This document shows positions 51,782 through 61,123 of a DNA stretch of 64,000 bases, in pieces. Below the pieces are notes generated by a model, which was given only the letters and a program-made list of their open reading frames with translations, was not told the origin of the DNA and ran no database searches. A program made the translations under genes and the position numbers. The DNA lies in assembly GCF_014203235.1 (NCBI RefSeq), contig NZ_JACHIN010000001.1:310001-374000 (forward strand), read 5' to 3'. The DNA comes from Nonomuraea endophytica (GTDB lineage: Bacteria; Actinomycetota; Actinomycetes; Streptosporangiales; Streptosporangiaceae). How positions within the stretch are numbered: the first letter of the stretch is position 1; every line of letters begins with the position of its first letter.

Positions 51782-52918
51782 CTAAACCGGACCGCGGGCC
51801 CGCCTCCGGCTCATGGGCATGAAGACCCGGGCGGTGATCACGAGGATCACCAGGAGCGTGGCGACGCCGGCGATGATCCCGGCCTTCGCGATCGCGTCGT
51901 GGTCCACCGGCGGCGCCTTGGCCACCGCGTCCCTGCCCATCGGCGCGGGCGGCGGCGGGGCCACCACCGGGGCGTTCACCGGCTCGTACGGCAGCACCAT
52001 CGTCACCGCCAGCATCGGGTTCACCATGCCGGCGCCGGTGCCCTTGCCGGTGGAGCCCTCCGCGGTGGCGATGACGCGGCGCCGTACCTGCTCCTGGTTG
52101 AGGTGGGGGAAACGCGCGCGCACCAGCGCGGCCACCCCCGTCACGTACGGCACCGCGAAGCTCGTGCCGTTGAGATCGGCCTGGTAGGACTTGCCGGGCC
52201 AGGTCGCGGTGATCTCCTGGCCGGGGCCGAGCACGGCCACCGGCGTCTTGGAGTTGGAGAAGTCGGAGCGCACGCCCTGCTTGTTGGCCGCGCCGACGGC
52301 GAGCACGCCCTCGTAGGCCGCGGGGTAGGCGGCGCTCTCCGTGCGGTCCTCTTTCCTGATGTTGCCCGCCGCGGCGACGATCACCGCGTCCTTGGCCAGC
52401 GCGTAGTCGACGGCGGCCTTCAGCGCGGGGTGGTGCTCGGCCTGGATCGAGATGTTGATCACTTCGGCGCCGAGGTCGGCGGCGGCCTTGATGCCCTTCA
52501 CCAGCAGGCTGAGCTCGCCCTTGCCGTCGTGCGACTGCTTGAACGACATCAGGCTCACGTTCGGCGCCATGCCGTGGAAGGCGACGCCCTTCATGTCGCG
52601 GGCGGCGATGATGCCGGCGACGGCGGTGCCGTGGCCCACGCAGTCGCGGTAGCCCTTGCCGGTCAGGTCGGCCTTTCCGGACACCGGAATCTGCGGGTGA
52701 GTCAGATCGACGCCGCTGTCGATGACGGCCACCTTGACGCCGTCGCCCCGGGTCAGCGGCCACACCCGCCGCACGTCCATGCGCTGCTGCGCCCACGAGA
52801 CGCCGGGCTGGAAGTTGCCCTTCTCCGGGTCGCAGTCGTCAGGCGCGGCCTGGGCCGCGGCGGGCGCGGCGAGGAACTGCAGCGCGACCAGGCTGACCAG
52901 AAAGGCGCGACCCATCAT
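51782..52918 (-). CDS. mycP: MycP, mycosin subtilisin-like protease of the T7SS
   Basis: 378-residue S8 protease. Signal peptide (FLVSLVALQFLAAPAAAQA). Catalytic triad Asp67 (VAVIDSGVD), His96 (VGHGTAVAG) and Ser253 (NGTSFAVPY); the oxyanion Asn186 is in AAAGN. A C-terminal membrane helix (AGIIAGVATLLVILVITARV) anchors it outside the membrane. In mycobacteria MycP is required for ESX stability and cleaves some substrates. Cys29 and Cys93 could form a disulfide. No obvious Shine-Dalgarno precedes the ATG. Confidence 0.93.
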   Translation of the reverse strand: MMGRAFLVSLVALQFLAAPAAAQAAPDDCDPEKGNFQPGVSWAQQRMDVRRVWPLTRGDGVKVAVIDSGVDLTHPQIPVSGKADLTGKGYRDCVGHGTAVAGIIAARDMKGVAFHGMAPNVSLMSFKQSHDGKGELSLLVKGIKAAADLGAEVINISIQAEHHPALKAAVDYALAKDAVIVAAAGNIRKEDRTESAAYPAAYEGVLAVGAANKQGVRSDFSNSKTPVAVLGPGQEITATWPGKSYQADLNGTSFAVPYVTGVAALVRARFPHLNQEQVRRRVIATAEGSTGKGTGAGMVNPMLAVTMVLPYEPVNAPVVAPPPPAPMGRDAVAKAPPVDHDAIAKAGIIAGVATLLVILVITARVFMPMSRRRARGPV

Positions 52919-52941
52919 GGCCGTTCACCCTATCCGGTCCC

Positions 52942-53037
52942 GCCTTGGAAGACCTGGCCCGGCTTTGGACGGCCTGGCGCGCTTTGCGCGGACTGGCGTG
53001 CTTTGCGCGGACTGGCGTGCTTTGGGCGGGCCGGCGG
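52942..53037. repeat. 19-bp tandem repeat, four to five copies
   Basis: GCTTTGCGCGGACTGGCGT-type units start at 52962, 52981, 53000 and 53019, with a degenerate copy at 52942. It lies in the 187-base gap between mycP and the WXG100 gene. Confidence 0.75.
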
Positions 53038-53105
53038 GCTGTGGTTCGGGTTTGGGCGGCCTTCCGGTACGGCTCCGCGGCCCGGGACCGCGGAGCCGTG
53101 GCGGG

Positions 53106-53378
53106 TCAGCGTGTGGCGGACTCGATGTTGCCCCGGTAGGTGTTGATCACCCGGGCCGCTTCCTGGAGTTCCTCGGCCATCCGCTGGAAGGAGGCCCGGT
53201 AGGTCTGCCAGGCACCGTTGAAGCGGTCGGCGCCCGGACCCGTCCAGGCCGTGCCCACCTTGGCGGCCTCGCGGTCGAGCGCCGCCATGGTGGCCCGCAC
53301 CGTCTCCGACTGCTGCGTGAACTGGGTCGCCATCTGCTGCATTTCCGCGGGGTTGCCACCGAGCAGACCCTGACTCAT
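53106..53378 (-). CDS. WXG100-family protein (ESAT-6-like)
   Basis: 90-residue WXG100 protein with Trp45-Thr-Gly47 (TAWTGPGADRFNGAW), the canonical length for ESAT-6-like proteins. Tail: VINTYRGNIESATR, where the Tyr has Ile at +4, so no YxxxD/E. Good Shine-Dalgarno (GCAGGAGG). It is separate from the main substrate operon and may be an independent substrate or self-dimerising WXG100. Confidence 0.9.
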   Translation of the reverse strand: MSQGLLGGNPAEMQQMATQFTQQSETVRATMAALDREAAKVGTAWTGPGADRFNGAWQTYRASFQRMAEELQEAARVINTYRGNIESATR

Positions 53379-53507
53379 GGTTGCCTCCTGCTGTCGCGAC
53401 GAGAGAGCGCCCTCACCATAGGCATCAGAGGGGCCCATCGCCCCCAGTTATGCCGAGCGGTTATGGTCTTCCAGAGGATTGTTCTGACCTGGAGGAGCTT
53501 CGTCCCC

Positions 53508-54227
53508 ATGCGCGAGGTTGTCGTAACGGGCGGCGGCACCGGGATCGGGTACGCGATCGCCGCCGCGTTCATCGCGCTCGGTGACCGCGTCACGATCACC
53601 GGCCGCCGTGAGCACGTACTGAAAGAGGCGGCCCAGCGGCTCGGCGCCGCGCACGTGGCCTTCGACGCCGCCGACCCGGCCGCGGTCAAGGACGCCGAGG
53701 CCCACCTGCCCGGCCATGTAGATGTGCTCGTCAACAACGCGGGCGGCAACACCAACCTCGACCGCGAGCCGTCCGGCGAACTCCCCGACGTGGCCGCGGC
53801 CTGGTGGGCCAACCTCAACGCCAACCTGCTGTCCGCCGTCCTGGTCACGACCGCGCTGCTGCCGCGCTTCGGCAAGGGCGGGCGGATCATCTCGATCGGC
53901 TCCATCGCCGCCCGCGGCACCGGCTCAGGCTCGTACGGCGCGGCGAAGGCGGCCGTCGAGTCGTGGACCGCCGACCTGGCCGCCGAGCTCGGCCCACGCG
54001 GCGTCACCGCCAACGTCGTCTCCCCCGGCCTGGTCGTCGACACCGAGTTCTTCCGAGGCCGCCTGACCGAGGACGGCATCAGGGCCAGGGTCAACAACAC
54101 GCGCAACGGGCGACCCGCCACACCTGCCGACGTGGCCGAGACCGTACTCTTTCTGGCCTCGCCCGGTGCGAGACATCTGACGGGGCAGGTGGTCCACGTC
54201 AACGGAGGGGCGTACCTCGGTAGATAA
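53508..54227 (+). CDS. Short-chain dehydrogenase/reductase
   Basis: 239-residue SDR with the nucleotide-binding TGGGTGIG at the N-terminus, NNAG, and catalytic Ser-Tyr-Lys ([19 protein letters not shown]). It likely reduces a keto or oxidises a hydroxy group using NADP(H). Substrate unknown. ATG with GGAGGAG upstream. It precedes the carboxylase alpha gene by 37 bases and may be co-transcribed with it. Confidence 0.9.
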   Translation: MREVVVTGGGTGIGYAIAAAFIALGDRVTITGRREHVLKEAAQRLGAAHVAFDAADPAAVKDAEAHLPGHVDVLVNNAGGNTNLDREPSGELPDVAAAWWANLNANLLSAVLVTTALLPRFGKGGRIISIGSIAARGTGSGSYGAAKAAVESWTADLAAELGPRGVTANVVSPGLVVDTEFFRGRLTEDGIRARVNNTRNGRPATPADVAETVLFLASPGARHLTGQVVHVNGGAYLGR

Positions 54228-54264
54228 ACTCCGTTCCAGCTTGTCGAGGAAGGAAAAGACACCG

Positions 54265-56013
54265 GTGCACAAGGTTCTCATCGCCAACCGGGGCGAGATC
54301 GCCGTACGGGTGGCCCGCGCGTGCAAGGACGCGGGCATCGCCAGCGTCGCCGTCTACGCCGAGCAGGACCTCGACGCCCTTCACGTCAAGACCGCCGACG
54401 AGGCCTACGCGCTCGGCGGCCAGTCGCCGGCCGAGACCTACCTCGACATCGCCAAGTTGCTGCGGATCGCCGCCGAGTCGGGCGCCGACGCCGTCCATCC
54501 CGGCTACGGCTTCCTGTCCGAGAACGCCGCCTTCGCCCAGGCCGTCATCGACGCCGGGCTGACCTGGATCGGCCCGCCGCCCGCCGCCATCGCGGCGCTG
54601 GGCGACAAGGTGCAGGCCAGGCACATCGCCGCCAAGGTGGGCGCGCCGCTGGTCGCCGGCACCAAGGACCCGGTCTCCGGGGTCGAGGAGGTCGTCGCGT
54701 TCGCCGAACAGCACGGCCTGCCGATCGCCATCAAGGCCGCGTACGGCGGCGGCGGCCGCGGCATCAAGGTGGCCCGCACGCTGGAGGAGGTCCCCGACCT
54801 CTACGAGTCGGCGGTGCGCGAGGCGGTGGCCGCGTTCGGGCGCGGCGAGTGCTTCGTCGAGCGCTACCTCGACCGCCCGCGCCACGTCGAGACCCAGTGC
54901 CTGGCCGACACCCACGGCAACGTGGTCGTGGTCAGCACCCGCGACTGCTCGCTCCAGCGCCGCCACCAGAAGCTCGTGGAGGAGGCGCCGGCCCCGTTCC
55001 TGTCGGCCGAGCAGGTCGAGACCCTCTACACCAGCTCCAAGGCCATCCTGCGCGAAGCCGGTTACGTCGGCGCGGGCACCTGCGAGTTCCTCGTCGGCCA
55101 GGACGGCACGATCTCCTTCCTGGAGGTCAACACCCGGCTCCAGGTCGAGCACCCGGTCACCGAGGAGGTCTCCGGCATCGACCTGGTGCGCGAGATGTTC
55201 CGGGTGGCCGACGGCGAGGCGCTCGGCTACGACGACCCGGCGCTGCGCGGGCACTCCTTCGAGTTCCGGATCAACGCCGAGGACGCGGGGCGCAACTTCC
55301 TGCCCGCGCCGGGGACGCTGACCGTGCTGCGGGCGCCGTCGGGGCCCGGTGTGCGGCTCGACTCCGGGTACGAGGCGGGGATGACGGTGCCCCAGTCGTT
55401 CGACTCGCTGGTGGCCAAGCTGATCGTGACGGGGCGGAGCCGTACCGAGGCGCTGGAGCGCTCGCGCCGGGCGCTGGCGGAGTTCGAGATCGACGGCATG
55501 CCGACCGTGCTGCCCTTCCACCGGGCCGTCGTCGAGGACCCGGCCTTCACCGCCGAGCCGTTCGCCGTCCACACCCGGTGGATCGAGACCGAGTTCGACA
55601 ACACGATCCCGCCCTATTCAGGGGAGATCGCCGCCGGTGAGGCCCCCGTCCGGGAGACGGTGACCGTCGAGGTGGGGGGCAAGCGCCTGGAGGTGGTCCT
55701 GCCCGCCGGTCTGGCTACGGCCGGCAGTACGCCCTCGGCGAACACCAAGGCCCCCAAGCGCGGCGCGGGCGGCGCCAAGAAGGCGGCGGCCGGCGGCGAC
55801 GCGCTCGTCAGCCCGATGCAGGGCACGATCGTCAAGGTCGTGGCCGGGGACGGCGACACGGTGGCGGAGGGCGACACGGTGGTCGTGCTGGAGGCCATGA
55901 AGATGGAGCAGCCGCTCACCGCGCACAAGTCGGGCGTCATCACCGGCCTGGCCGCGGCCGTCGGGCAGACGGTCACCTCGGGCGCGACGATCTGCGAGAT
56001 CAAGGACGCCTGA
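54265..56013 (+). CDS. accA: Acyl-CoA carboxylase alpha subunit (biotin carboxylase + BCCP)
   Basis: 582-residue biotin-dependent subunit. The biotin carboxylase domain (~1-450) has the ATP-grasp Gly-rich loop [11 protein letters not shown] and [16 protein letters not shown] linker is followed by the biotin carrier domain (~505-582) with biotinyl Lys546 in EAMKMEQPL. It supplies carboxybiotin to the beta subunit at 1759 with the epsilon subunit at 3659. GTG start ([13 protein letters not shown]) with AGGAAGG upstream; an in-frame TTG 8 codons earlier is possible. Confidence 0.92.
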   Translation: MHKVLIANRGEIAVRVARACKDAGIASVAVYAEQDLDALHVKTADEAYALGGQSPAETYLDIAKLLRIAAESGADAVHPGYGFLSENAAFAQAVIDAGLTWIGPPPAAIAALGDKVQARHIAAKVGAPLVAGTKDPVSGVEEVVAFAEQHGLPIAIKAAYGGGGRGIKVARTLEEVPDLYESAVREAVAAFGRGECFVERYLDRPRHVETQCLADTHGNVVVVSTRDCSLQRRHQKLVEEAPAPFLSAEQVETLYTSSKAILREAGYVGAGTCEFLVGQDGTISFLEVNTRLQVEHPVTEEVSGIDLVREMFRVADGEALGYDDPALRGHSFEFRINAEDAGRNFLPAPGTLTVLRAPSGPGVRLDSGYEAGMTVPQSFDSLVAKLIVTGRSRTEALERSRRALAEFEIDGMPTVLPFHRAVVEDPAFTAEPFAVHTRWIETEFDNTIPPYSGEIAAGEAPVRETVTVEVGGKRLEVVLPAGLATAGSTPSANTKAPKRGAGGAKKAAAGGDALVSPMQGTIVKVVAGDGDTVAEGDTVVVLEAMKMEQPLTAHKSGVITGLAAAVGQTVTSGATICEIKDA

Positions 56014-56126
56014 GGGTTCCGAGCCCGCGCAACGCCCATCCGATGCCCTCCAGCCGGGTAACGTGCGAGATGAGGAACTTTCCCGACCGCCCGTTCGTCC
56101 TGAAGGGCGAAGGAGGCTAGCTGCCC

Positions 56127-57482
56127 ATGACCCACTCGCTGCGCCGAGCGGGGGCCGCGACCGCGGCTCTGATCGCCGGTCTACTCGCTGTATTCGCGCT
56201 GTCCCCCGCTGCACACGCCGCGGCGCCGCCTGACGCCCAGACCGTCCTGTCCTATTGGAAGGACAAGAAGGATCCGCTCTTCGTGGAGAACGGCTCCGCG
56301 TTGACATCCGACCAGCAGTCGGAGATCCGGTCCGCCTTGAAGGACTCCAAGAGCGACATCTACGTCGCGGCGCTGCCCGATGGCTCGGTCACCGACGTGA
56401 AGACCTACCTGACCACCCTGGGCAACGCGACGGCCGCGGCGAAGAACAACGCCCGCGTGACCGTCGCCGTGCTCGACGGCAAGACCCTGTTCGCCGGATC
56501 GAACTTCGGCCGTAACCAGACTGGTCAGATCGCGACCCTGTCGACGCGCAACAACTCCGACATCGCCGCTGGCATGACGGAGTTCGTCAACCGGATCAAC
56601 CTGCTGGCCGAGGGCAAGAGCAAGTCCGCGCTGTCGTCCGGTTCGCCCAGCAGTGGCGGCAGCGGCACCGGCGCGCTGATCGGTCTCGGCGCCATCGCCC
56701 TGGTGGGTGGCGGCGGCTACTTCCTCTACTCCAAGAACAAGAAGAAGAAGCTCGCCGAGAAGCAGGCCAAGGAACTCGCGATGGTCAAGACGACCGTCGA
56801 CGAGGACGTCACCAAGTTCGGTGAGGAGATCACCTCGCTCGACACCGACGTCACCCTCGCGGGTGAGGGCGGCCAGCACATCGACGAGTGGCAGCACGCG
56901 CTCGACTCCTACGAGAAGGCCAAGACCCAGCTGGCCACGATCGAGCGGTCCGACCAGATCCGCGAGGTCACCCAGACGCTGGAGGACGGCCGCTACTCGC
57001 TGGCCGTCGTCAAGGCCAAGGTCAGCAACCAGCCGGTGCCCGAGCGCCGCGCGCCCTGTTTCTTCAACCCGCAGCACGGCCCGTCCGTCCGCGACGTCAC
57101 CTGGGCTCCGCCCGGCGGCGCGGTGCGCGAAGTGCCGGCCTGCGCACAGGACGCCGAGGCGGTCGAGCGCGGCTTCGATCCGCAGATGCGCGAGGTCATG
57201 GTCGACGGCCAGCGCCGTCCGTACTATGACGCGGGCCCGGCCTACCAGCCGTACGCCTACGGCTACTACGGCGGCTTCGGCGACATCATGACCGGCATGT
57301 TCATCGGCACGATGATGGGCAGCATGATGGGCGGCTGGGGCATGGGCGGCTACGGCGCGGGCTACTCCGACGCCGGCGCGGGCGGCGACTTCGGTGGCGG
57401 CGGAAGCGACTTCGGCGGCGGCGACAGCGGCGGCGGCTGGGGCGACTTCGGCGGCGGCGATTTCGGCGGCGGCGACTGGTAA
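56127..57482 (+). CDS. Secreted TPM-like membrane protein with Gly-rich tail
   Basis: 451-residue protein: signal peptide (ALIAGLLAVFALSPAAHAA), extracytoplasmic TPM-like domain (~40-165), one membrane helix (~188-205, ALIGLGAIALVGGGGYFLY), a cytosolic coiled helical part (~205-300) and a conserved block with two Cys (PCFFNPQHGPSVRDVTW, PACAQDAEAVERG) that might bind metal. The tail is Tyr/Gly/Met-rich with GGGD/DFGG repeats. Common in actinomycetes next to carboxylase alpha genes; function unknown. Confidence 0.75.
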   Translation: MTHSLRRAGAATAALIAGLLAVFALSPAAHAAAPPDAQTVLSYWKDKKDPLFVENGSALTSDQQSEIRSALKDSKSDIYVAALPDGSVTDVKTYLTTLGNATAAAKNNARVTVAVLDGKTLFAGSNFGRNQTGQIATLSTRNNSDIAAGMTEFVNRINLLAEGKSKSALSSGSPSSGGSGTGALIGLGAIALVGGGGYFLYSKNKKKKLAEKQAKELAMVKTTVDEDVTKFGEEITSLDTDVTLAGEGGQHIDEWQHALDSYEKAKTQLATIERSDQIREVTQTLEDGRYSLAVVKAKVSNQPVPERRAPCFFNPQHGPSVRDVTWAPPGGAVREVPACAQDAEAVERGFDPQMREVMVDGQRRPYYDAGPAYQPYAYGYYGGFGDIMTGMFIGTMMGSMMGGWGMGGYGAGYSDAGAGGDFGGGGSDFGGGDSGGGWGDFGGGDFGGGDW

Positions 57483-57510
57483 CTCATCTAGTCTCATCTG
57501 ATAAACACTG

Positions 57511-57539
57511 CGGGCGCGTCCTCTTGGAGGACGCGCCCG
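57511..57539. terminator. Terminator hairpin
   Basis: Perfect 13-bp stem CGGGCGCGTCCTC with GAGGACGCGCCCG, 3-base loop, followed by a short T-rich run. Ends the TPM-like gene. Confidence 0.85.
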
Positions 57540-57541
57540 TT

Positions 57542-57620
57542 GTGTTGAGAGCCTTGTCGCGGTTGCGGGTGTTGAAAGCCTTCCAGCGGTTGCGAGTGTT
57601 GACGGCCTTTTAGCGGTTAC
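57542..57620. repeat. 27-bp repeat, three copies
   Basis: GTGTTGA marks copies at 57542, 57569 and 57596, exactly 27 bases apart, sharing GCCTT-n4-GCGGTTGCG. Rest of the gap to 57750 shows nothing recognisable. Confidence 0.7.
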
Positions 57621-57750
57621 GGCAAGCCGCCCCCACGCCACCCGCCGACCCGCGCTGGCGCCGATCGTGGGGGTCGCTTCTCACGTCGGACAAACGCGCC
57701 GCCGATACGGCCCACCTCGACCGGGTAAGAGGTAAGACCCGGCGAGCCGG

Positions 57751-59145
57751 TCAGATGCCTATTGCCGCTTCTGGTTGCATGAGGCGGCGGGCTGCCTCGG
57801 TGATGCTGCCGGACAGGGATGGGTAGACGGCGAAGGTGTGGGCCAGTTGGTCTACTGTCAGGCGCTGCTGGACCGCTACCGAGACCGCCAGGATCAGTTC
57901 TGAGGCTCTGGGGGCCACTACTACGCCGCCCAGGACTATTCCGGTGTGGGGGCGGCAGAAGAGTTTGACGAAGCCGTCGTTGAAGCCCGACATCTTGGCT
58001 CGGGCGTTGGTTGCCAGGGGGAGCTTGACGACGTTGGCTTCGATCTCGCCTGCTTCGATCGAGCGCTGGGCCACGCCGACCGCGGCGATCTCCGGGTCGG
58101 TGAAGATGTTGGAGGCCACCGTCGCGAGGCGGAGGGGCTGGACGGCCTCGCCCAGCGCGTGCCAGACGGCGATCCGGCCCTGCATCGCGGCCACCGAGGC
58201 CAGCATGAGCACGCCGGTGCAGTCGCCCGCGGCGTAGACTCCCGGCGCTGAGGTGCGGGAGACCTTGTCGACCTTGATGAAGCCGTTGCGGTCGAGCTGG
58301 ACGCCGGCCTCGGCCAGGCCGATGCCGGTGGTGTTGGGGACCATGCCGACCGTCATCAGCGCGTGCGAGCCCTCGGCCACGCGGCCGTCCTCCAACGTGA
58401 CCAGGACGCCGTCCGCAGTGCGCGTCACCGAGGCGGCCCGGGAGCGGCCCATGACGTTCATGCCGCGCCTGCGGTAGACCTCCTCCAGCACCTCGGCGCC
58501 GTCGGCGTCCTCGTTGGGCATCATGCGGTCGCGGCTGGAGACGAGCGTGACCTCGCAGCCCAGGGAGCGGTAGGCGCCGGCGAACTCGGCGCCGGTGACG
58601 CCGGAGCCGATGACGATCAGGTGCTCGGGCAGCTCGTCGAGGTCGTAAAGCTGGCGCCAGGTGAGGATGCGCTCGCCGTCGGGCTCGGCGCCGGGCAGGA
58701 TGCGCGGGGTCGCGCCGGTGGCCACGAGGACCACGTCCGCCCTGATCGTGCGCTCGCCCGCCTTGACGACCTGCGGGTCCACGAGGCGGCCGTGCGCCTT
58801 GATGATCTCGACGCCCTCGGCGGCCACCCTGGTCTCGATGTCCATGGACTGCGCCTGGGCCAGCTCCTTCACCCGCTTGTTGACCAGCGGCAGATCGACC
58901 TGCGCGACCCCGGCGTCACCGTCGAGCCCGCCGGAGAAGGAGACGCCGAGCGACGGCGCGTCCATGAGGGCCTGCTTGCGGACCGAGGTGGCGATGAGCG
59001 TCTTGGACGGCACGCAGTCGGTGAGCACGCAGGCGCCGCCTGGACCGTCCTGCTCGACCATCGTGACCTCCGCGCCAAGTTGCGCGGCTACCAGCGCCGC
59101 CTCGTAGCCGCCTGGTCCGCCACCGATGATCACGATCCTAGTCAC
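57751..59145 (-). CDS. lpdA: NAD(P)H-quinone dehydrogenase, LpdA-type flavoprotein
   Basis: 464-residue FAD-dependent pyridine-nucleotide disulfide oxidoreductase. FAD motif IIGGGPGGYEAA at the N-terminus; the redox loop GGACVLTDCVPSK has Cys39 and Cys44 (C-x4-C). The NAD(P)-binding site is IVIGSGVTGAEFAGAYRSLG and the dimer domain carries AVYPSLSGS. The GTG start (VTRIVIIGG) has GGAAGA at 9 bases; an ATG 3 codons earlier is too close. Streptomyces and mycobacterial relatives reduce quinones; both redox Cys are present here. Divergent from the GGCT-like gene. Confidence 0.88.
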   Translation of the reverse strand: MTRIVIIGGGPGGYEAALVAAQLGAEVTMVEQDGPGGACVLTDCVPSKTLIATSVRKQALMDAPSLGVSFSGGLDGDAGVAQVDLPLVNKRVKELAQAQSMDIETRVAAEGVEIIKAHGRLVDPQVVKAGERTIRADVVLVATGATPRILPGAEPDGERILTWRQLYDLDELPEHLIVIGSGVTGAEFAGAYRSLGCEVTLVSSRDRMMPNEDADGAEVLEEVYRRRGMNVMGRSRAASVTRTADGVLVTLEDGRVAEGSHALMTVGMVPNTTGIGLAEAGVQLDRNGFIKVDKVSRTSAPGVYAAGDCTGVLMLASVAAMQGRIAVWHALGEAVQPLRLATVASNIFTDPEIAAVGVAQRSIEAGEIEANVVKLPLATNARAKMSGFNDGFVKLFCRPHTGIVLGGVVVAPRASELILAVSVAVQQRLTVDQLAHTFAVYPSLSGSITEAARRLMQPEAAIGI

Positions 59146-59203
59146 GTGTCCCATTCTTCCGCATGTCCTGAGCAGCAGGCGAACGGGGCGGGGGCCGGGG
59201 CGC

Positions 59204-59209
59204 TAGTCT
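59204..59209 (+). promoter_or_regulatory. Candidate -10 of the GGCT-like gene
   Basis: TAGTCT, 8 bases before the GTG, no Shine-Dalgarno: probable leaderless transcript. Confidence 0.35.
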
Positions 59210-59217
59210 TAGCTGCT

Positions 59218-59649
59218 GTGCCTGTCTACGCCGCATACGGCAGCAACCTGGACCCCGGGCAGATGGCCTTGCGGGCGCCGCATTCTCCAGTCCGGAGCGC
59301 GGGCTGGCTGCAGGGCTGGCGCCTGACGTTCGGTGGCCCCGAGGCGCTGGCCACGATCGTCGAGGATCCCGACGAGCACGTCTTCGTGGTGCTCTACGAC
59401 GTGCCCGAGTTCGACGAAGACTCGCTCGACCAGTGGGAGGGCGCGGCGCGCGGCGTCTACCACAAGGTGCGGCTGCGGGTGCAGACGCTGGAGGGCGAGC
59501 TGGTCGCCTGGTTCTACGTCCTCGACGCCTATGAGGGCGGCCTTCCGCCGGCCCGCTATCTCGGCTTCCTGGCCGACGCCGCCGAGAAGGCCGGCGCGCC
59601 GGACGACTACGTGAAGGAACTGCGCGGCCGTCCCTGCACGTCTCTCTGA
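59218..59649 (+). CDS. Gamma-glutamylcyclotransferase-like protein
   Basis: 143-residue GGCT/AIG2-fold protein with the YGSNLDP substrate loop near the N-terminus and Glu-bearing segment in WEGAARGVYHK. It may cleave gamma-glutamyl or mycothiol-like compounds; the exact substrate is not known. GTG start. Convergent with the MHS transporter across a hairpin. Confidence 0.85.
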   Translation: MPVYAAYGSNLDPGQMALRAPHSPVRSAGWLQGWRLTFGGPEALATIVEDPDEHVFVVLYDVPEFDEDSLDQWEGAARGVYHKVRLRVQTLEGELVAWFYVLDAYEGGLPPARYLGFLADAAEKAGAPDDYVKELRGRPCTSL

Positions 59650-59661
59650 CCCCGCCCGCGA

Positions 59662-59695
59662 CACGCCCGGGCGCGCGTGAACACGCCCGGGTGTG
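59662..59695. terminator. Probable bidirectional terminator
   Basis: CACGCCCGGGCGCG pairs with the CACGCCCGGGTGTG copy to its right (one wobble, one mismatch); GC-rich stem between convergent genes. Confidence 0.6.
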
Positions 59696-59707
59696 CCGCC
59701 GGGACGG

Positions 59708-61012
59708 TCAGCGCAGCGGCTGGTCCTTGGTCTCCTTCAGGGCGAAGACGTAGACGAGCGTCGAGATCAGGGCCAGCGCCGACATGTACCAGGGGAAGGC
59801 CCCGGGGTTTCCGGCGTCGATGAACGCGGTCCCGATGAGCGGAGCCGTACCGCCGAAGAGGGCGACCGTGAGCGAGTACGGGAAGCCCGCGCCCGCGGCC
59901 CGCACCCGGGTGGGGAAGAGCTCGGAGTTCACCGCGGCCGAGATCGAGGTGAAGCAGCCCAGGAAGACCATGCCGACGCACTGGATGAGTAGCAGGCTGG
60001 CGAAGGTGTTGTCGAGCATGCCCAGGAGCGGCACCGGCAGCAGGGTGAAGCCGACGCCGAAGGTGATCAGCAGGGGCTTGCGGCCGATCCGGTCCGACAG
60101 CATGCCGAGCAGCGGCTGCAGGATCATGAAGAAGACGAGCGAGATCGTGCCGACGAGCTGCGCTTCGGTCTTGGAGAAGTCGACGGTGATGTTTGCGTAG
60201 GTGGGCAGGAACGTGGTCCACGTGTAGTAGGCCACGGTGCCGGCGACGGTGATGCCGACGATGAGGGCGGCCTGCTTGGGGTAGTTGCGCAGGAAGTCGA
60301 AGAGCTTGGGCTGGGCGACCTTGCCCTCCTGGATCTCCTGGGCGACCTGCGAGGTCTCGTCGGCGCCCTTGCGGATCCACAGGCCCACGAGGCTGAGCAC
60401 GGCGCCGATCACGAAGGGGACGCGCCAGCCCCAGCCGTTCATGTCGGATTCGGCCAGCATGACGCCCAGCCCGGCGGCCAGGCCCAAGGCGAGGAGCTGG
60501 CCGATGGTCGTGCTGACGTACTGGAAGCTGGAGAACAGGCCGCGGCGGCCGGGCCCCGCCGACTCCACGAGGAAGGTGGTGGCGGCGGCGAACTCACCGC
60601 CGACCGACAGGCCCTGGATGAGGCGGGCGAGCGTGAGGATGATCGGGGCGAGGACGCCCGCAGCCTCATAGGTAGGAGTGATCGCGAGCATGAGCGAGCC
60701 GACGCCCATCAGCACGATGGTGAAGGTCATCGCGGCCTTGCGGCCGAAACGGTCGGCGAACGAGCCGACCAGCAGGCCGCCGAGCGGCCGCATGAAGAAC
60801 CCGACCGCGAAGACCCCGTACGTGGCCAGCAGGGGCACGAGGGAGGCGTCCGCGCTCTTGGGGAAGACCTGGACGGAGAAATATGCGGCCAAGGCGGCAT
60901 AGGCGTACCAGTCGTACCACTCCACCACGTTGCCGATGCTGGCTGCCATGAGCTGGCGGACACGGCTTCTGGGGATGCCGAGCGGCGACTCAGTCGCAGG
61001 TGAGGTTGCCAC
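59708..61012 (-). CDS. MHS-family MFS transporter (ProP/shikimate-like)
   Basis: 434-residue metabolite:H+ symporter with 12 predicted helices. N-terminal GNVVEWYDWYAYAALAAYF and RPLGGLLVGSFADRFGRK are signatures of the MHS subfamily (KgtP, ProP, ShiA). It probably imports an organic acid or compatible solute. Divergent from the Lrp-type regulator, which may control it. Confidence 0.88.
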   Translation of the reverse strand: MATSPATESPLGIPRSRVRQLMAASIGNVVEWYDWYAYAALAAYFSVQVFPKSADASLVPLLATYGVFAVGFFMRPLGGLLVGSFADRFGRKAAMTFTIVLMGVGSLMLAITPTYEAAGVLAPIILTLARLIQGLSVGGEFAAATTFLVESAGPGRRGLFSSFQYVSTTIGQLLALGLAAGLGVMLAESDMNGWGWRVPFVIGAVLSLVGLWIRKGADETSQVAQEIQEGKVAQPKLFDFLRNYPKQAALIVGITVAGTVAYYTWTTFLPTYANITVDFSKTEAQLVGTISLVFFMILQPLLGMLSDRIGRKPLLITFGVGFTLLPVPLLGMLDNTFASLLLIQCVGMVFLGCFTSISAAVNSELFPTRVRAAGAGFPYSLTVALFGGTAPLIGTAFIDAGNPGAFPWYMSALALISTLVYVFALKETKDQPLR

Positions 61013-61123
61013 CAGGGGCTCCTTTGCTTACAGGTGAGGTGGTGCCCTACTGTGCAAGTGGACGACCGAAATAGTCAAACATCCAGAGATTTATTTACAA
61101 ACCCGACATAGAAACGGTTCTCA

